The notes under the pieces are model-generated. The model saw only the letters and a program-made list of their open reading frames with translations. It ran no database searches and had not been told where the DNA came from. This document shows, piece by piece, positions 1 through 9,439 of a DNA stretch of 64,000 nucleotides. The stretch comes from DATKFM01 sp046154965 (GTDB lineage: Bacteria > Pseudomonadota > Alphaproteobacteria > Dongiales > Dongiaceae): positions 166,454 through 230,453 of the forward strand of contig JBJXDY010000114.1 of NCBI GenBank assembly GCA_046154965.1, read 5' to 3'. Numbering within the stretch: the first letter of the stretch is position 1; every line of letters starts with the position of its first letter. A program made the position numbers and the translations under genes.

Positions 1-81
1 CGAGGAGGCGAACGGGGGTAAGCGATAATGTTTTCCGCAGCCTGTTTTCCGCTGCTATGTGAACTCTTCCATGCTAGCTGA

Positions 82-534
82 ATGAACCAAGAAACCGCTG
101 AACTGCCGTACTGGGCCATTCCGGCGTTCCCGATCCTGTTCGTCGGCCTGTGGTGCGCGGTTTCCTATCTCGCGGCACACCTTTCGGGCTGGCGGCGGCT
201 GGCAAGGCATTACGCCGCGACCGTGCCGACGGCCGGCGTGCAGTTCCAGTTCCGCGGCGGCACGGTCGGCTGGTTCAGCTATCGCGGCTGCCTGCACCTC
301 GCCGCTGCGCCCGACGGGCTATTCCTCTGGCTCTTTCGACCCTTTGGCGTGGGTTATCGCCGGCTGTTCATACCCTGGGATGACATCGCAAGCACAGCTC
401 ATAAAGGTTGGATGGTCGACTGGGCTGTCATGACGGTCGCGCGCGAGCCCGGTGTCAGAATCCGCCTCAACCGCAAGCTTGCCGAGGGAATCGTCGCGGC
501 CAGCAACGGCAGGCTGAGGATCGCCGCCGCCTGA
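82..534 (+). CDS. hypothetical membrane-anchored protein
   Basis: I do not recognise this 150-residue protein. One hydrophobic stretch at about residues 10-32 (with IPAFPILFVGLWCAVSYL) predicts a single N-terminal membrane anchor. The remainder is a compact, Trp/Arg-rich cytoplasmic or periplasmic domain without a motif I can name. The ATG follows directly on an upstream TGA and has no clear ribosome binding site, so the start is uncertain. It lies 146 bases upstream of flhA on the same strand, but nothing in its sequence links it to flagella. Codon use looks like that of its neighbours, which supports a real gene. Confidence 0.6.
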   Translation: MNQETAELPYWAIPAFPILFVGLWCAVSYLAAHLSGWRRLARHYAATVPTAGVQFQFRGGTVGWFSYRGCLHLAAAPDGLFLWLFRPFGVGYRRLFIPWDDIASTAHKGWMVDWAVMTVAREPGVRIRLNRKLAEGIVAASNGRLRIAAA

Positions 535-679
535 GGAGCGGGGTCAAGCCTGCGGCCCAGGCTGGGCTTCGGATTCACCATTCGCTAACCATAAGCGCGA
601 CCGCCGCGAAACGCGGGCGAAACATGGGGTCGTTAATCCTGTAGGCGACCGAACAGGAAAAGCCTGACGCGCAAAGCCC

Positions 680-2833
680 ATGGCCACCGCCAGCAACTCG
701 ACCACCAGCCGCCCCACCGCCGGCAGCGCCACCGCGCCGGGAGGCAATTCGCGCTGGATCACCGAGGCGCTGCTGCATCGCGACCTCTGGTTCGCGATGG
801 CGATCATGGCCGTCATCGCGGTGCTGGTCATCCCCATACCGGCCTGGCTTCTGGATGTGGGACTGGCGATTTCGATTACGCTATCCACTCTGATCCTGCT
901 GGTAGCCATCCTGACGCGGCGGGCGCTGGACTTCAGTTCGTTCCCGACCATTCTGCTCGTCGCCACCATGATCCGCCTGACGTTGAACCTGTCGTCGACG
1001 CGGCTGATCCTGACCAATGGCCATAGCGGCACCCATGGCGCCGGCCAGATCATCGAAGCTTTCGGCCATCTGCTGATGGGCGGCAACTTCCTGATCGGCG
1101 TGGTGATCTTCATTATCCTGTCGATCGTCAGCCTGGTCGTGGTCAACAAAGGCTCCGGCCGCATTGCCGAGGTCGCGGCGCGCTTCAGTTTGGACGCCAT
1201 GCCCGGCAAGCAGATGGCGATCGACGCGGACCTTTCCGCTGGCCTGATCGACGAGGCCGAGGCGCGGCGGCGCCGGCGCGAACTGGAGGACGAAAGCTCG
1301 TTCTACGGCGCCATGGACGGCGCCAGCAAATTCGTCAAGGGCGACGCCATCGCCGGCATGCTGATCATCGTCATCAACATCATCGGCGGCTTTATCACCG
1401 GCGTGGCGCAGCATGACCTCAGCTTCGCCCAGGCCCTGCATTCCTACACCATCCTCACCGTGGGCGACGGGCTGGTGGCCGCGATCCCGTCGATCCTGGT
1501 GTCCGTGGGCGCCGGCATGCTGGTGTCGAAGGCCGGCGTCAGCGTTTCCGCCGGCGAGGCGCTGGGCACGCAGCTCAGCCAGTATCCGAAGGCACTGGCG
1601 GTGGCCGCCGCGCTGCTGGCCGGCCTCGGCCTGACGCCGGGCATGCCGATCCTGCCGTTCTTCGGCCTTGCCGCGATCCTCGGCGGCCTCGCCTGGCAGC
1701 TGCCGAAGCTGCGCACCCGCGCCGAGCAGCAGGTGCGCGACAAGGCCGAGCGCCAGGAGAAAGACAAGCCCATCAGCGCTTCGCAGCAGATCGTCTCCGA
1801 ACTGCGCTTCGATCCCGTGCGCATAGAGCTGGGCATCGCCGTCTCCACCATCGCCATGGCCGGTGCCGACAGCCTGGGCACGCGCATCGCCGAGCTGCGC
1901 CGGCAATTGGCGCGGCAGTTCGGATTCGTCCTGCCGACGGTGGAGATCCGGCCGAACCCGTCGCTGCCGGCCAACACCTATGTGATCTTCCTGCGTAACG
2001 TGGAGACGACGAGGTCGGATGTCCGACCTGGCCGTTATCTCGTCATGAATCCCACCGGCACGCCGGTTGGCATTCCCGGCGAGGACACCCGCGAGCCCGC
2101 TTTCGGCCTGTCCGCGCGCTGGATCGACGGCAACTACCGCGAAGAAGCGGAGATGCGCGGCTACGCGGTGGTCGACGCGTCGACCGTCATCACCGTGCAT
2201 CTGACGGAGATCATCAAGGAGAACATGGCGGATCTGCTTGATTACGCCGCGACGCAGAAACTGTTGGCAGAAGTGGGGCCGGATCACCAGAAGCTGGCCG
2301 CCGACCTGGTTCCCGGCCTGCTGCCCCTGTCGACCGTGCAGCGCGTGCTGCAGGGCCTGCTGATCGAACAGGTCTCCATCCGGGATCTGCCGACCATCCT
2401 GGATGCGCTGGCCGAGTCCGCCGCCTATACCCGCGATCCCATGCCGCTGCTGGCGCGGGTGCGCGTGCGGCTGGCGCGGCAGATCTGCCAGTCCCTGACC
2501 AGCGAGGACGGATTCGTCGATATCGTGACGCTGTCGCCGATGTGGCAGCGCACGCTGACGGAATCCATCGTCACCGAAGGTGACAACCGGCAGTTGGCCT
2601 TGGCGCCCGGACATGTGCAACGCTTCGTCGGGTCGATCCGTTCGACGCTGCACAATCTCGCGGCGTCGGGACATGCGCCGGCTATACTGGTGGGTGCTGA
2701 GGTGCGGCCGCTGGTACGCGCTATCGTCTCGCGCTTCAGCCCGAAAACGCCCGTCATCAGCCACGACGAAATCCACGCCCGCGCCCGCATCAAGACGCTG
2801 GCGGAAATCGGCTTCGAAGCCCTGCCGGGCTGA
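680..2833 (+). CDS. flhA: flagellar type III export gate protein FlhA
   Basis: FlhA is the large export-gate subunit of the flagellar type III secretion apparatus; its ring of cytoplasmic domains docks chaperone-substrate complexes. At 717 residues it has the usual family length. The N-terminal half carries about eight membrane segments and the family signature around residues 84-108 (DFSSFPTILL followed by TMIRLTLNLSSTR). The cytoplasmic linker and C-terminal domain start near residue 345. The weakly spaced purine stretch at 654-661 is the only ribosome-site candidate. It is the first gene of a tight run flhA-fliR-flhB (8-base gap to fliR), so the three inner-membrane export proteins are probably co-translated. 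A motif one base off the CtrA half-site TTAACCAT lies upstream at 585-592. Confidence 0.97.
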   Translation: MATASNSTTSRPTAGSATAPGGNSRWITEALLHRDLWFAMAIMAVIAVLVIPIPAWLLDVGLAISITLSTLILLVAILTRRALDFSSFPTILLVATMIRLTLNLSSTRLILTNGHSGTHGAGQIIEAFGHLLMGGNFLIGVVIFIILSIVSLVVVNKGSGRIAEVAARFSLDAMPGKQMAIDADLSAGLIDEAEARRRRRELEDESSFYGAMDGASKFVKGDAIAGMLIIVINIIGGFITGVAQHDLSFAQALHSYTILTVGDGLVAAIPSILVSVGAGMLVSKAGVSVSAGEALGTQLSQYPKALAVAAALLAGLGLTPGMPILPFFGLAAILGGLAWQLPKLRTRAEQQVRDKAERQEKDKPISASQQIVSELRFDPVRIELGIAVSTIAMAGADSLGTRIAELRRQLARQFGFVLPTVEIRPNPSLPANTYVIFLRNVETTRSDVRPGRYLVMNPTGTPVGIPGEDTREPAFGLSARWIDGNYREEAEMRGYAVVDASTVITVHLTEIIKENMADLLDYAATQKLLAEVGPDHQKLAADLVPGLLPLSTVQRVLQGLLIEQVSIRDLPTILDALAESAAYTRDPMPLLARVRVRLARQICQSLTSEDGFVDIVTLSPMWQRTLTESIVTEGDNRQLALAPGHVQRFVGSIRSTLHNLAASGHAPAILVGAEVRPLVRAIVSRFSPKTPVISHDEIHARARIKTLAEIGFEALPG

Positions 2834-2841
2834 GGACCGCC

Positions 2842-3609
2842 GTGACGTTCGATCTCGATCCCCTGCTTCAGCTCTGGACGTTCGGCGCGGTGCTGGTGTT
2901 CGCGCGCATCGGCGCGGCGCTCATGCTGCTGCCGGGCTTTGGCGACTTCCGTATTCCCGCCCGGCTTCGGTTGCTGTTCGCGATGGCGCTGACGATCCTG
3001 GTGCTGCCGGCGGTATCCGCCAGCCTGCCCGCGCCAACAGTCGGCCTCGGAACGCTATTGACCTATCTGCTGCATGAGCTGGCGATCGGGCTCTTCATCG
3101 GCACTGCGACCGCGGTGCTGATGAGCATCCTGCATATGGCCGGCGCGATCATCGCCGGTCAGATCGGCTTGTCTAACGCGCTCTCGGGCGAATTGTTCTC
3201 CATCGAACAGGGTGCTGCCATCGGCGCGGTGCTCAGCGCCGCCGGCCTGCTGGTGATCTTCCTGACCGGGCTTGACCACCTCATGCTGACGGGCCTGGTG
3301 CAGAGTTATGAGCGGTTCCCCGTGGCCGCGGAACTCCGGCTCCAGGACATGGCCGATACGATGGCGCAGGCTCTTTCCGCGTCGTTCGATGCGGCGATGC
3401 GCCTGGCGGCGCCGTTTCTGATTCTGGGTTTCGTGTTCAACATCGGCCTCGCGCTGGCCAACCGCATGATGCAGCAATTGCCGGTATTCTTCGTCGGCCT
3501 GCCGGTATCGCTCGCCGGCGGGTTCCTGATCCTGTCGCTGGCGGTGCCGGCCCTGCTGTTGGGTTTCGCCGAGGAATTCGAACATCTCCTCGCCACCCTG
3601 GTGTTGTGA
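2842..3609 (+). CDS. fliR: flagellar export gate protein FliR
   Basis: FliR forms the export-gate core in the inner membrane with FliP and FliQ. The 255-residue protein is hydrophobic throughout, with six or so membrane segments, the family-typical start (an FGAVLVFARIGAALMLLPGFG stretch, here spelled in part) and a charged C-terminus. A GTG start at 2842 is preceded at good spacing by GAGGA, which overlaps the flhA stop region, indicating translational coupling. flhB follows immediately, the usual alphaproteobacterial order. Confidence 0.95.
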   Translation: MTFDLDPLLQLWTFGAVLVFARIGAALMLLPGFGDFRIPARLRLLFAMALTILVLPAVSASLPAPTVGLGTLLTYLLHELAIGLFIGTATAVLMSILHMAGAIIAGQIGLSNALSGELFSIEQGAAIGAVLSAAGLLVIFLTGLDHLMLTGLVQSYERFPVAAELRLQDMADTMAQALSASFDAAMRLAAPFLILGFVFNIGLALANRMMQQLPVFFVGLPVSLAGGFLILSLAVPALLLGFAEEFEHLLATLVL

Positions 3610-3614
3610 GGGCC

Positions 3615-4688
3615 ATGTCCGAGAACCCGGAAAAATCCGAAAAAACAGAAGCGCCGACGCAGCGGCGCATCGAGGAAGCACGGCAGAAGGGCAATCTGCC
3701 GCTGTCCCGCGACGTGTCGGCGGCCCTGGTGCTGGGCGCAACGACCGGCTTCCTGGCATTGCTTGGCGGGCGAGTTCTTTCCTCTTCGAGCTCGGCCCTG
3801 TGGCCGCTGATCGAGAGCCCCGACGCCTTCCAGCTCAACAGCGCCGAGAACCTGATGTATCTGTTGAGCGATCTGGGCATCGCCTTCGCCTGGATCGCCG
3901 GGCCGCTGATGGCGGTGCTGCTGGTCATGCCCGTGATCGCCCAGGCGCTGCAAAATGGCCTGATCTTCTCGGCCGAGAAGCTGCAGCCGAAGTTCGAACG
4001 CGTCTCGCCGATCGCCGGATTCAAGCGGCTGGTCTCGGTCCAAGCGCTGGTGGAGTTCATCAAGGGTTTGCTGAAGCTGACGGCCGTCGGCATCGCCGCC
4101 TATGTGGCCGTGCGCCCCCATCTCGCGGCGATCATGTCCACCTCCTCCGCCGATATGGTGGTCACCGGCCGCCTATTGGGCAAGATGACGGTGGATATCC
4201 TGATCTATGTCTGCGTCGTCCTGGCTTGCATCGCCGCGCTGGATTTCGGCTGGCAGCGCTATTCCTGGTGGCGCAACCTGTTCATGACCAGGAACGACCT
4301 GAAAGAGGAGATGCGCCAGAGCGAAGGCAATCCGGAGATCAAAGCGCGCATCCGCGCTATCCGGCGGCAGCGCGCCCGCCGCCGCATGATGGCCGCCGTG
4401 CCCCAGGCGACGGTCGTCATCACCAACCCGACGCACTTTGCCGTCGCGCTGTCCTATGAGCGCACGAAGATGCGGGCGCCCAAATGCGTCGCCAAGGGGC
4501 AGGACGCCGTCGCCCTCAAGATCCGCGAGGTCGCCGAAGCGAACAAGGTTCCTGTGATCGAGAACAAGCTCCTGGCCCGCGCGCTCTTCGCTGCCGTCGA
4601 CGTCGAAGAGGACATTCCGCCCGAGCATTACAAGGCGGTTGCCGAAGTCATCAGCTACGTCTTCACGCTGCAGCGGGCCCGCGTGTAA
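3615..4688 (+). CDS. flhB: flagellar export switch protein FlhB
   Basis: FlhB is the export-gate protein that autocleaves and switches substrate class from rod/hook to filament when FliK signals hook completion. The N-terminus is charged (EKSEKTEAPTQRR, typical), four membrane segments follow, and the cytoplasmic domain contains the autocleavage motif NPTH at residues 271-274, intact. The ATG at 3615 is preferred over the GTG at 3606, because the GTG overlaps the fliR stop and the family starts with MS-x-rich charged residues. A second, short FlhB-like protein lacking NPTH is encoded at 27350. Confidence 0.96.
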   Translation: MSENPEKSEKTEAPTQRRIEEARQKGNLPLSRDVSAALVLGATTGFLALLGGRVLSSSSSALWPLIESPDAFQLNSAENLMYLLSDLGIAFAWIAGPLMAVLLVMPVIAQALQNGLIFSAEKLQPKFERVSPIAGFKRLVSVQALVEFIKGLLKLTAVGIAAYVAVRPHLAAIMSTSSADMVVTGRLLGKMTVDILIYVCVVLACIAALDFGWQRYSWWRNLFMTRNDLKEEMRQSEGNPEIKARIRAIRRQRARRRMMAAVPQATVVITNPTHFAVALSYERTKMRAPKCVAKGQDAVALKIREVAEANKVPVIENKLLARALFAAVDVEEDIPPEHYKAVAEVISYVFTLQRARV

Positions 4689-4804
4689 ACCATGTGGATA
4701 ACGTCGAAATTCCTTAACGTTCCGGCGTCGCGGGGCCAAACCGCAATAGCCGCTTTACACCGGCGGCATAGCATCGATGCCGTTGAAGCGCCGGGGTAAT
4801 AGAA

Positions 4805-5701
4805 ATGTTTGTGATCATCGGCTGGGTCATCGTCATCGCCTCCGTGATTGGCGGCTACGTCGCCATGGGCGGACATGTCGAGGTGCTGAATCAGCCCTTC
4901 GAATTCGTGATCATCTGCGGCGCCGCGCTCGGGGCGTTCGTCGCCTCGCAGGCGACGCAGACCCACGTCCTCAAGGAAACCCTCAGTTCGCTCAAGATCC
5001 TGGTCAAGGGCAAGCCGTTCAAGAAGCAAGACTATTTGGAGCTGCTCTCGGTGCTCTATTCGCTGTTCCGCCTGATCAAGATGAAGGGCGAGATGGCAGT
5101 CGAGGCGCATATCGAGCATCCCCATGACAGCCAGCTCTTTCAACGATTCCCCAAGTTCTCCTCACACCATGAAGCGGTTCACTTCATTTGCGACTACATG
5201 CGGCTGATCACGCTCGGCTCGAAGAATCCGTTCGAAATCGACGCGTTGATGGACGAGGAGATCGACACGCTGCGCAAGGAAGCGGCGCACGTTCCGCACG
5301 CCATTCAAACGATTGCCGACGGCATGCCCGCGCTCGGTATCGTTGCCGCCGTTCTCGGCGTGATCAAGACCATGGGCGCCATCAAGGAACCCCCCGAAGT
5401 TCTCGGCCATATGATCGGCGGCGCCCTCGTCGGTACGTTCGCCGGCGTGCTCATTTCCTACGGATTCGTCGCCCCGCTCGCTACCGCGGTCAAAGGGGCG
5501 GGCGATGCCCATGTTAAGTACTTCGAATGCATGAAACAGGGCATCCTCGCCTATCTGAACGGCTGCGCCCCGCAGGTTGCGGTCGAGTTTGCCCGCAAGG
5601 TGCTGCCCCATGACGTGCGGCCGAGCTTCGAGGAAGTGGAGCAGGCTACCGCGGACGTCGCCGACGTCACCAATCTGACCGTCGTCAGCAAGGCTGCCTA
5701 A
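4805..5701 (+). CDS. motA: flagellar stator protein MotA
   Basis: MotA forms the proton-conducting stator ring with MotB and pushes on the rotor through its cytoplasmic loop. The 298-residue length and layout match the alphaproteobacterial family: two N-terminal membrane segments, a long cytoplasmic loop with charged residues (KEAAHVPHAIQTIADGMPAL), then two C-terminal membrane segments (GVIKTMG, GTFAGVLISYGF). motB starts 10 bases downstream. A 116-base gap separates it from flhB; it contains TAAACCAT (4686-4693) and TTAACGTT (4714-4721), weak CtrA-like half-sites, so motAB may have its own promoter. Confidence 0.96.
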   Translation: MFVIIGWVIVIASVIGGYVAMGGHVEVLNQPFEFVIICGAALGAFVASQATQTHVLKETLSSLKILVKGKPFKKQDYLELLSVLYSLFRLIKMKGEMAVEAHIEHPHDSQLFQRFPKFSSHHEAVHFICDYMRLITLGSKNPFEIDALMDEEIDTLRKEAAHVPHAIQTIADGMPALGIVAAVLGVIKTMGAIKEPPEVLGHMIGGALVGTFAGVLISYGFVAPLATAVKGAGDAHVKYFECMKQGILAYLNGCAPQVAVEFARKVLPHDVRPSFEEVEQATADVADVTNLTVVSKAA

Positions 5702-5711
5702 AGCAAGCGCC

Positions 5712-6677
5712 ATGGCGACGCGGCAACTGCAGCCGATCATCCGCAAGAAGAAGAGGCGCAGCGAAGAAGCCCATCACGGCGGCGCCTGGAAGATCGCCTA
5801 TGCCGATTTCGTGACGGCGATGATGGCGTTCTTCCTGCTGATGTGGCTGATCAACGTCACCTCGCCGGAGCAGAAGACCGGCATTGCAGAATACTTCAAT
5901 CCGATCACGGTTTCCCAGACCACCGCCGGATCCGGCGGCGTGATGGACGGCACCACAATCAGCCCGCCGGGGCCGCTGACCTCCGACAGCGCGCAACTCC
6001 GCGTCGAATCGCCGCTGCCTTTCGCTCCGCGCAACGAACAGACGGAAGAAGGCATCAAGACCGAAGAGGAAAAGAAGGAGGAACTCGCCAAGGCGCTTGA
6101 AGAGGAAAGGCGCAAGAAGGAAGAAGAAGCCTTCAAGGCGGTCGAAGAACAGCTCAAGGAATCCGTTGCCGCCAATCCGGAGCTGAAGCTGCTGCTGGAG
6201 AATGTGATTATCGACTATACGCCCGAAGGATTGCGCATCCAGATCGTCGACCGCGACGAGCGGCCGATGTTCGCCCTAGGCAGCGCCGAGCCGTTCGACT
6301 ATACGCGCGAGTTGCTGGTGCTCGTGACCAGCGCCATCGGCAGCCTGCCGAACGAGGTTTCAATCCGCGGCCACACGGACGCCCTGCCCTTCACATCGTC
6401 GCAGATTTACGACAACTGGGACCTCTCCGTCGAGCGCGCCCTGGCGTCCCGCCGCATCATGCGCGACGCCGGACTGGACGAGACGCGGCTCGAGGGCGTG
6501 GTCGGCCGCGCCGACACCGATCCCCTGTTCCCGGACAATCCCACCGATCAGCGCAACCGGCGCATCAGCATCATCCTGCTGCGCGATGTGCAGCCTCTGC
6601 CGCCGGCAGACGGTGCGGCGTCGGCGCCGTCGTCGGATGGCGCCGCCCCGGCGGGCGATCCGAACGATCGTACTTAA
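5712..6677 (+). CDS. motB: flagellar stator protein MotB
   Basis: MotB anchors the stator to peptidoglycan and carries the proton-binding Asp. The single membrane helix spans roughly residues 30-48, with the essential acidic residue at D32 in AYADFVTAMMAFFL, so proton-driven function is expected. A Lys/Glu-rich linker (about 105-145) precedes an OmpA-like peptidoglycan-binding domain with the motif IRGHTDALPF and the NRRISI element. The protein ends in a short Ala/Pro tail. It forms a motA-motB operon. Confidence 0.96.
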   Translation: MATRQLQPIIRKKKRRSEEAHHGGAWKIAYADFVTAMMAFFLLMWLINVTSPEQKTGIAEYFNPITVSQTTAGSGGVMDGTTISPPGPLTSDSAQLRVESPLPFAPRNEQTEEGIKTEEEKKEELAKALEEERRKKEEEAFKAVEEQLKESVAANPELKLLLENVIIDYTPEGLRIQIVDRDERPMFALGSAEPFDYTRELLVLVTSAIGSLPNEVSIRGHTDALPFTSSQIYDNWDLSVERALASRRIMRDAGLDETRLEGVVGRADTDPLFPDNPTDQRNRRISIILLRDVQPLPPADGAASAPSSDGAAPAGDPNDRT

Positions 6678-6747
6678 CGGATGACAGCGGAAACCGCCGC
6701 GAAATGCCGCGCCCCTAGCATCATCGGTTCAACTCTGGAAGCGCAAC

Positions 6748-8076
6748 GTGGCCCAGCTTAACTTCCCGGAAACCAAGATCGACGCCCCCGTGCTTGGCTT
6801 GAAGCAGGCAAGACGGGAGTCCGAACTGCCGGTGCAAGACGGCGGCGAGGATTTCGATCGCCTGGTGACGAAAGCGGCTGAGAAAGGCAAACCCCGCAGC
6901 GATTCCGCGAGGGACGGTCACCGGACGGACGCCAGCGAGGATGCCACGGCGAACGAATCTCGCGCTGCGGAGGATTCGACGCCCGTGAACAATGCCGCGA
7001 ACTCCGGCCATCCCGTCACCGGCGATTCCGCCACAGCACCTGAAGCTGACCAGGACCCCGCCCTGCAGGCAGCGCTTGCCGCCATCTTGCTGCCGATTGC
7101 CGATACGCCAATCAAGTTGCCGGCGCTGGACCCCAAATCACTTACCGCCGCCGACACAGCCCCGGCGGCCGTTGCCGCGAATGGCAACATCAAGCTGCCG
7201 CAGCCCACCGAAGCCTCAGGCAGCGATGCTTCGAGCGCTCCCATTGCCAGTGCGGATATTGCGGCGCTGATCGCGGCCTTGCCGCAGGCCGCGCCGCCGC
7301 GCTCGGGCCAGCAGACCGCAACCGGACCAAGCGCCCTCCCGCAAACCGCTCCGGATACGGCAAAGACACAGCCCCGGCTAGAGCCGGCCGCAGCGCCCGC
7401 CGGCGCGCCGTCGCCATCCGCGCCCGACAGCACCGCGGCGGACGCCGCATTGCGGTTGGAGATCGCCACCAGAGGCGCGAGCGCGGCGCGATCGCCGGAC
7501 AGCGCGGTCAAACAGGCTAACGACGATCAAGCCTCCATTGAATCCGCGTTGCCCCCAGCGGAACTCGAGATCCAACCCGCGGGCCTGTCCCTGGCGCGTC
7601 ACTTCGTGCGCGAGGTGGCCACCCAGTATCAGGCGACCGCCGATGCCGGCGGCGCCGCACGCGGCGCGGGAGACGCCTCGGCGGCCGATCAGGTATCGAT
7701 CCGGCTCATCCATTCCCTGCATGAGGGGCGCAAGGCCGTGCAAATCCATCTGAATCCATCGGAGCTCGGCTCAATCGACGTTTCCATGCAGTGGCAGGGC
7801 GACAGGCTGACGGCCCATTTCGTCGTCGACCGCCCGGAAACGCTCGACCTGCTGCAGCGCGACATCAAGATACTCGAGCAATCGCTGGGCGATTCCGGCT
7901 TCAGCTCGGATAGTGGCGGCCTCTCCTTCTCGCTGCGCCAGCAGATGGAGAACCAGGGCGAACGCCGCTCAGGCAATGGCGCTTCAGATCCGGAAATGCC
8001 GCAGAACGCCGATCCGGAACCCTTCATAGACGAGCCGTCCGCAGTACGCGACGGCGTTCTCGTCCTCCGCGTTTGA
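6748..8076 (+). CDS. fliK: flagellar hook-length control protein FliK
   Basis: FliK measures the hook during export and triggers the FlhB specificity switch. The 442-residue protein has a long, low-complexity Ala/Pro/Ser-rich N-terminal and central region (about 1-280) and a compact C-terminal Flg_hook domain with the family core HLNPSELGSIDVSMQW near residues 333-348. A GTG start at 6748 is used, with GGAAG upstream; the reading frame shows no better ATG. It is followed 13 bases later by flgD, the classical fliK-flgD pairing. A second FliK-like protein is encoded at 27649. Confidence 0.9.
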   Translation: MAQLNFPETKIDAPVLGLKQARRESELPVQDGGEDFDRLVTKAAEKGKPRSDSARDGHRTDASEDATANESRAAEDSTPVNNAANSGHPVTGDSATAPEADQDPALQAALAAILLPIADTPIKLPALDPKSLTAADTAPAAVAANGNIKLPQPTEASGSDASSAPIASADIAALIAALPQAAPPRSGQQTATGPSALPQTAPDTAKTQPRLEPAAAPAGAPSPSAPDSTAADAALRLEIATRGASAARSPDSAVKQANDDQASIESALPPAELEIQPAGLSLARHFVREVATQYQATADAGGAARGAGDASAADQVSIRLIHSLHEGRKAVQIHLNPSELGSIDVSMQWQGDRLTAHFVVDRPETLDLLQRDIKILEQSLGDSGFSSDSGGLSFSLRQQMENQGERRSGNGASDPEMPQNADPEPFIDEPSAVRDGVLVLRV

Positions 8077-8089
8077 CAAGGACCGACCC

Positions 8090-8749
8090 ATGGAAATTCT
8101 CGGCACAACGGCGGCCGCCGGCAGCAATGCCGCCAGCTCGCAAACCCGCCTCGCCGGCGACTACGACTCGTTCCTGCAGCTGCTGACGACGCAGCTCAAG
8201 AACCAGGACCCGTTGTCGCCTCTCGATGCGACCCAGTTCGTCTCCCAGCTCAGCCAGTTCGCCATGGTGGAGCAGGCGATCATGTCCAACAAGAACCTGG
8301 AAGCGATCCTGCAGAGCTCGCGCAACGCGGTGATCTCGGCGGATATCGGCCTGATCGGCCGCCAGGTGGAAGCGCCCGGCAAGGCCTTGGATCTCGGCAG
8401 CAGCGGCCAGGCGAGCTTCACCTACAAGCTGGGCAAGGATGCGGACACGGCCGCGGTGAACATCCGCGATGCCGACGGCAATCTCGTGCGCACGCTGTCG
8501 CTGGATCCCAAGGCCGGCGAGTATAGCGTGACCTGGGATGGCCGGGATGACGCCGGAAACCCAGCCGCCGCCGGCGACTACACCCTCGACTACGCTGTCT
8601 TCGACACGGACGGCAAGCCGCAGAGCGTAACCAGCTTTGTCGCCGCCCGCGTGGACCGCATCGAGCTTGACGCCAGCGGCAGCACCCTGGTGCTGAGCAA
8701 TGGCGAGCGCATCACCTCCGGCAATGTTCGCGCGATCCTCAACGGTTAA
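8090..8749 (+). CDS. flgD: hook-capping / basal-body rod modification protein FlgD
   Basis: FlgD caps the growing hook and guides polymerisation of FlgE. Its N-terminal export region has the strongly conserved element FLQLLTTQLKNQDPLSP (residues about 26-42) and TQFVSQLSQF. The C-terminal part is the FlgD Ig-like/Tudor region (WDGRDDAGNPAAAGDYTL). At 219 residues it has the normal length. AAGGA lies 9 bases before the ATG. After its stop begins a gene-poor, repeat-bearing stretch, so it is probably the last gene of the motAB-fliK-flgD unit. Confidence 0.95.
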   Translation: MEILGTTAAAGSNAASSQTRLAGDYDSFLQLLTTQLKNQDPLSPLDATQFVSQLSQFAMVEQAIMSNKNLEAILQSSRNAVISADIGLIGRQVEAPGKALDLGSSGQASFTYKLGKDADTAAVNIRDADGNLVRTLSLDPKAGEYSVTWDGRDDAGNPAAAGDYTLDYAVFDTDGKPQSVTSFVAARVDRIELDASGSTLVLSNGERITSGNVRAILNG

Positions 8750-8866
8750 GCCCCAGCTTCGACCAGCGGCCCCAGAGCGGAAGGGCCAAATCCAGCCGAT
8801 CTACCCCATGCCAAGCGGGAGGCCGCCCATGGGCGCCTTCCGCTGGATGTCCGGCGCGCAAGCCCA

Positions 8867-9102
8867 ATCCGTGCGATGAACCCCATGCCAAGCGAGAACG
8901 CGCCGAAAGCAAGTCCTCGAACTCACGCCGCTGCCTCTGAGCGATAACGGCACCGGCCTCCTCCCGACCCTCCTCCGCCGAGCGGCGGGGGAGGTGGCGC
9001 GCGCAGCGCGACGGAGGGGCACGGCGCAGTCCTCGACCCCCGCACCGCTGGACGATCCAGCGGCAAGGCGATTCCGTGCGATGGACCCCATGTCCAGCGA
9101 GG
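8867..9102. repeat. 236-bp dispersed intergenic repeat, copy 1
   Basis: This block is near-identical to 41273-41509 in the same orientation. It begins and ends with versions of a 40-bp unit (CGATTCCGTGCGATGRACCCCATG with CCAAGCGAG after it) and carries an imperfect hairpin in the middle (CCGCCGAGCGGCGG). A diverged copy of the unit also occurs upstream at about 8795-8820. Neither strand has a convincing gene; antisense translation gives only repetitive Arg/Ala-rich peptides. It is not a tRNA or a known IS end. The remainder of 8750-9439 shows nothing I can name. Confidence 0.8.
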
Positions 9103-9439
9103 ATCTCCCGGAACTCCGGCGCATCCGGCGGCACCCCGGCCTGGCACGCCATCCTATAGGAATACGGTCAAATAGGCAGCGCACGCCTGCGTGTCACCTC
9201 CCACGGGCGGCCGCCATGATGCTATCCACAATGTCCAAAATCGAGGTCCTCTGCCGGAGCCTAGGACGATTCTCTTAGATGGGGCCTGGCGCGCGGGATT
9301 CAAGGAATTCAGTCCGCCGGACTCGCGCCCGCGAATGAATGTTTGGCGATCGCGCCTCCGATCGCATCGGAGCGGCCAAAGTTAAGCTCGCGCCGCAGGA
9401 CCCCTAGGAGCGAGCAGCCGTGAGAAGGGAGACTGCGCC

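Noticed and set aside
881..2776. 631-residue open frame antisense to flhA
   Set aside because: High-GC shadow of a strongly conserved gene; His/Gln/Arg/Asp-rich translation without motifs.
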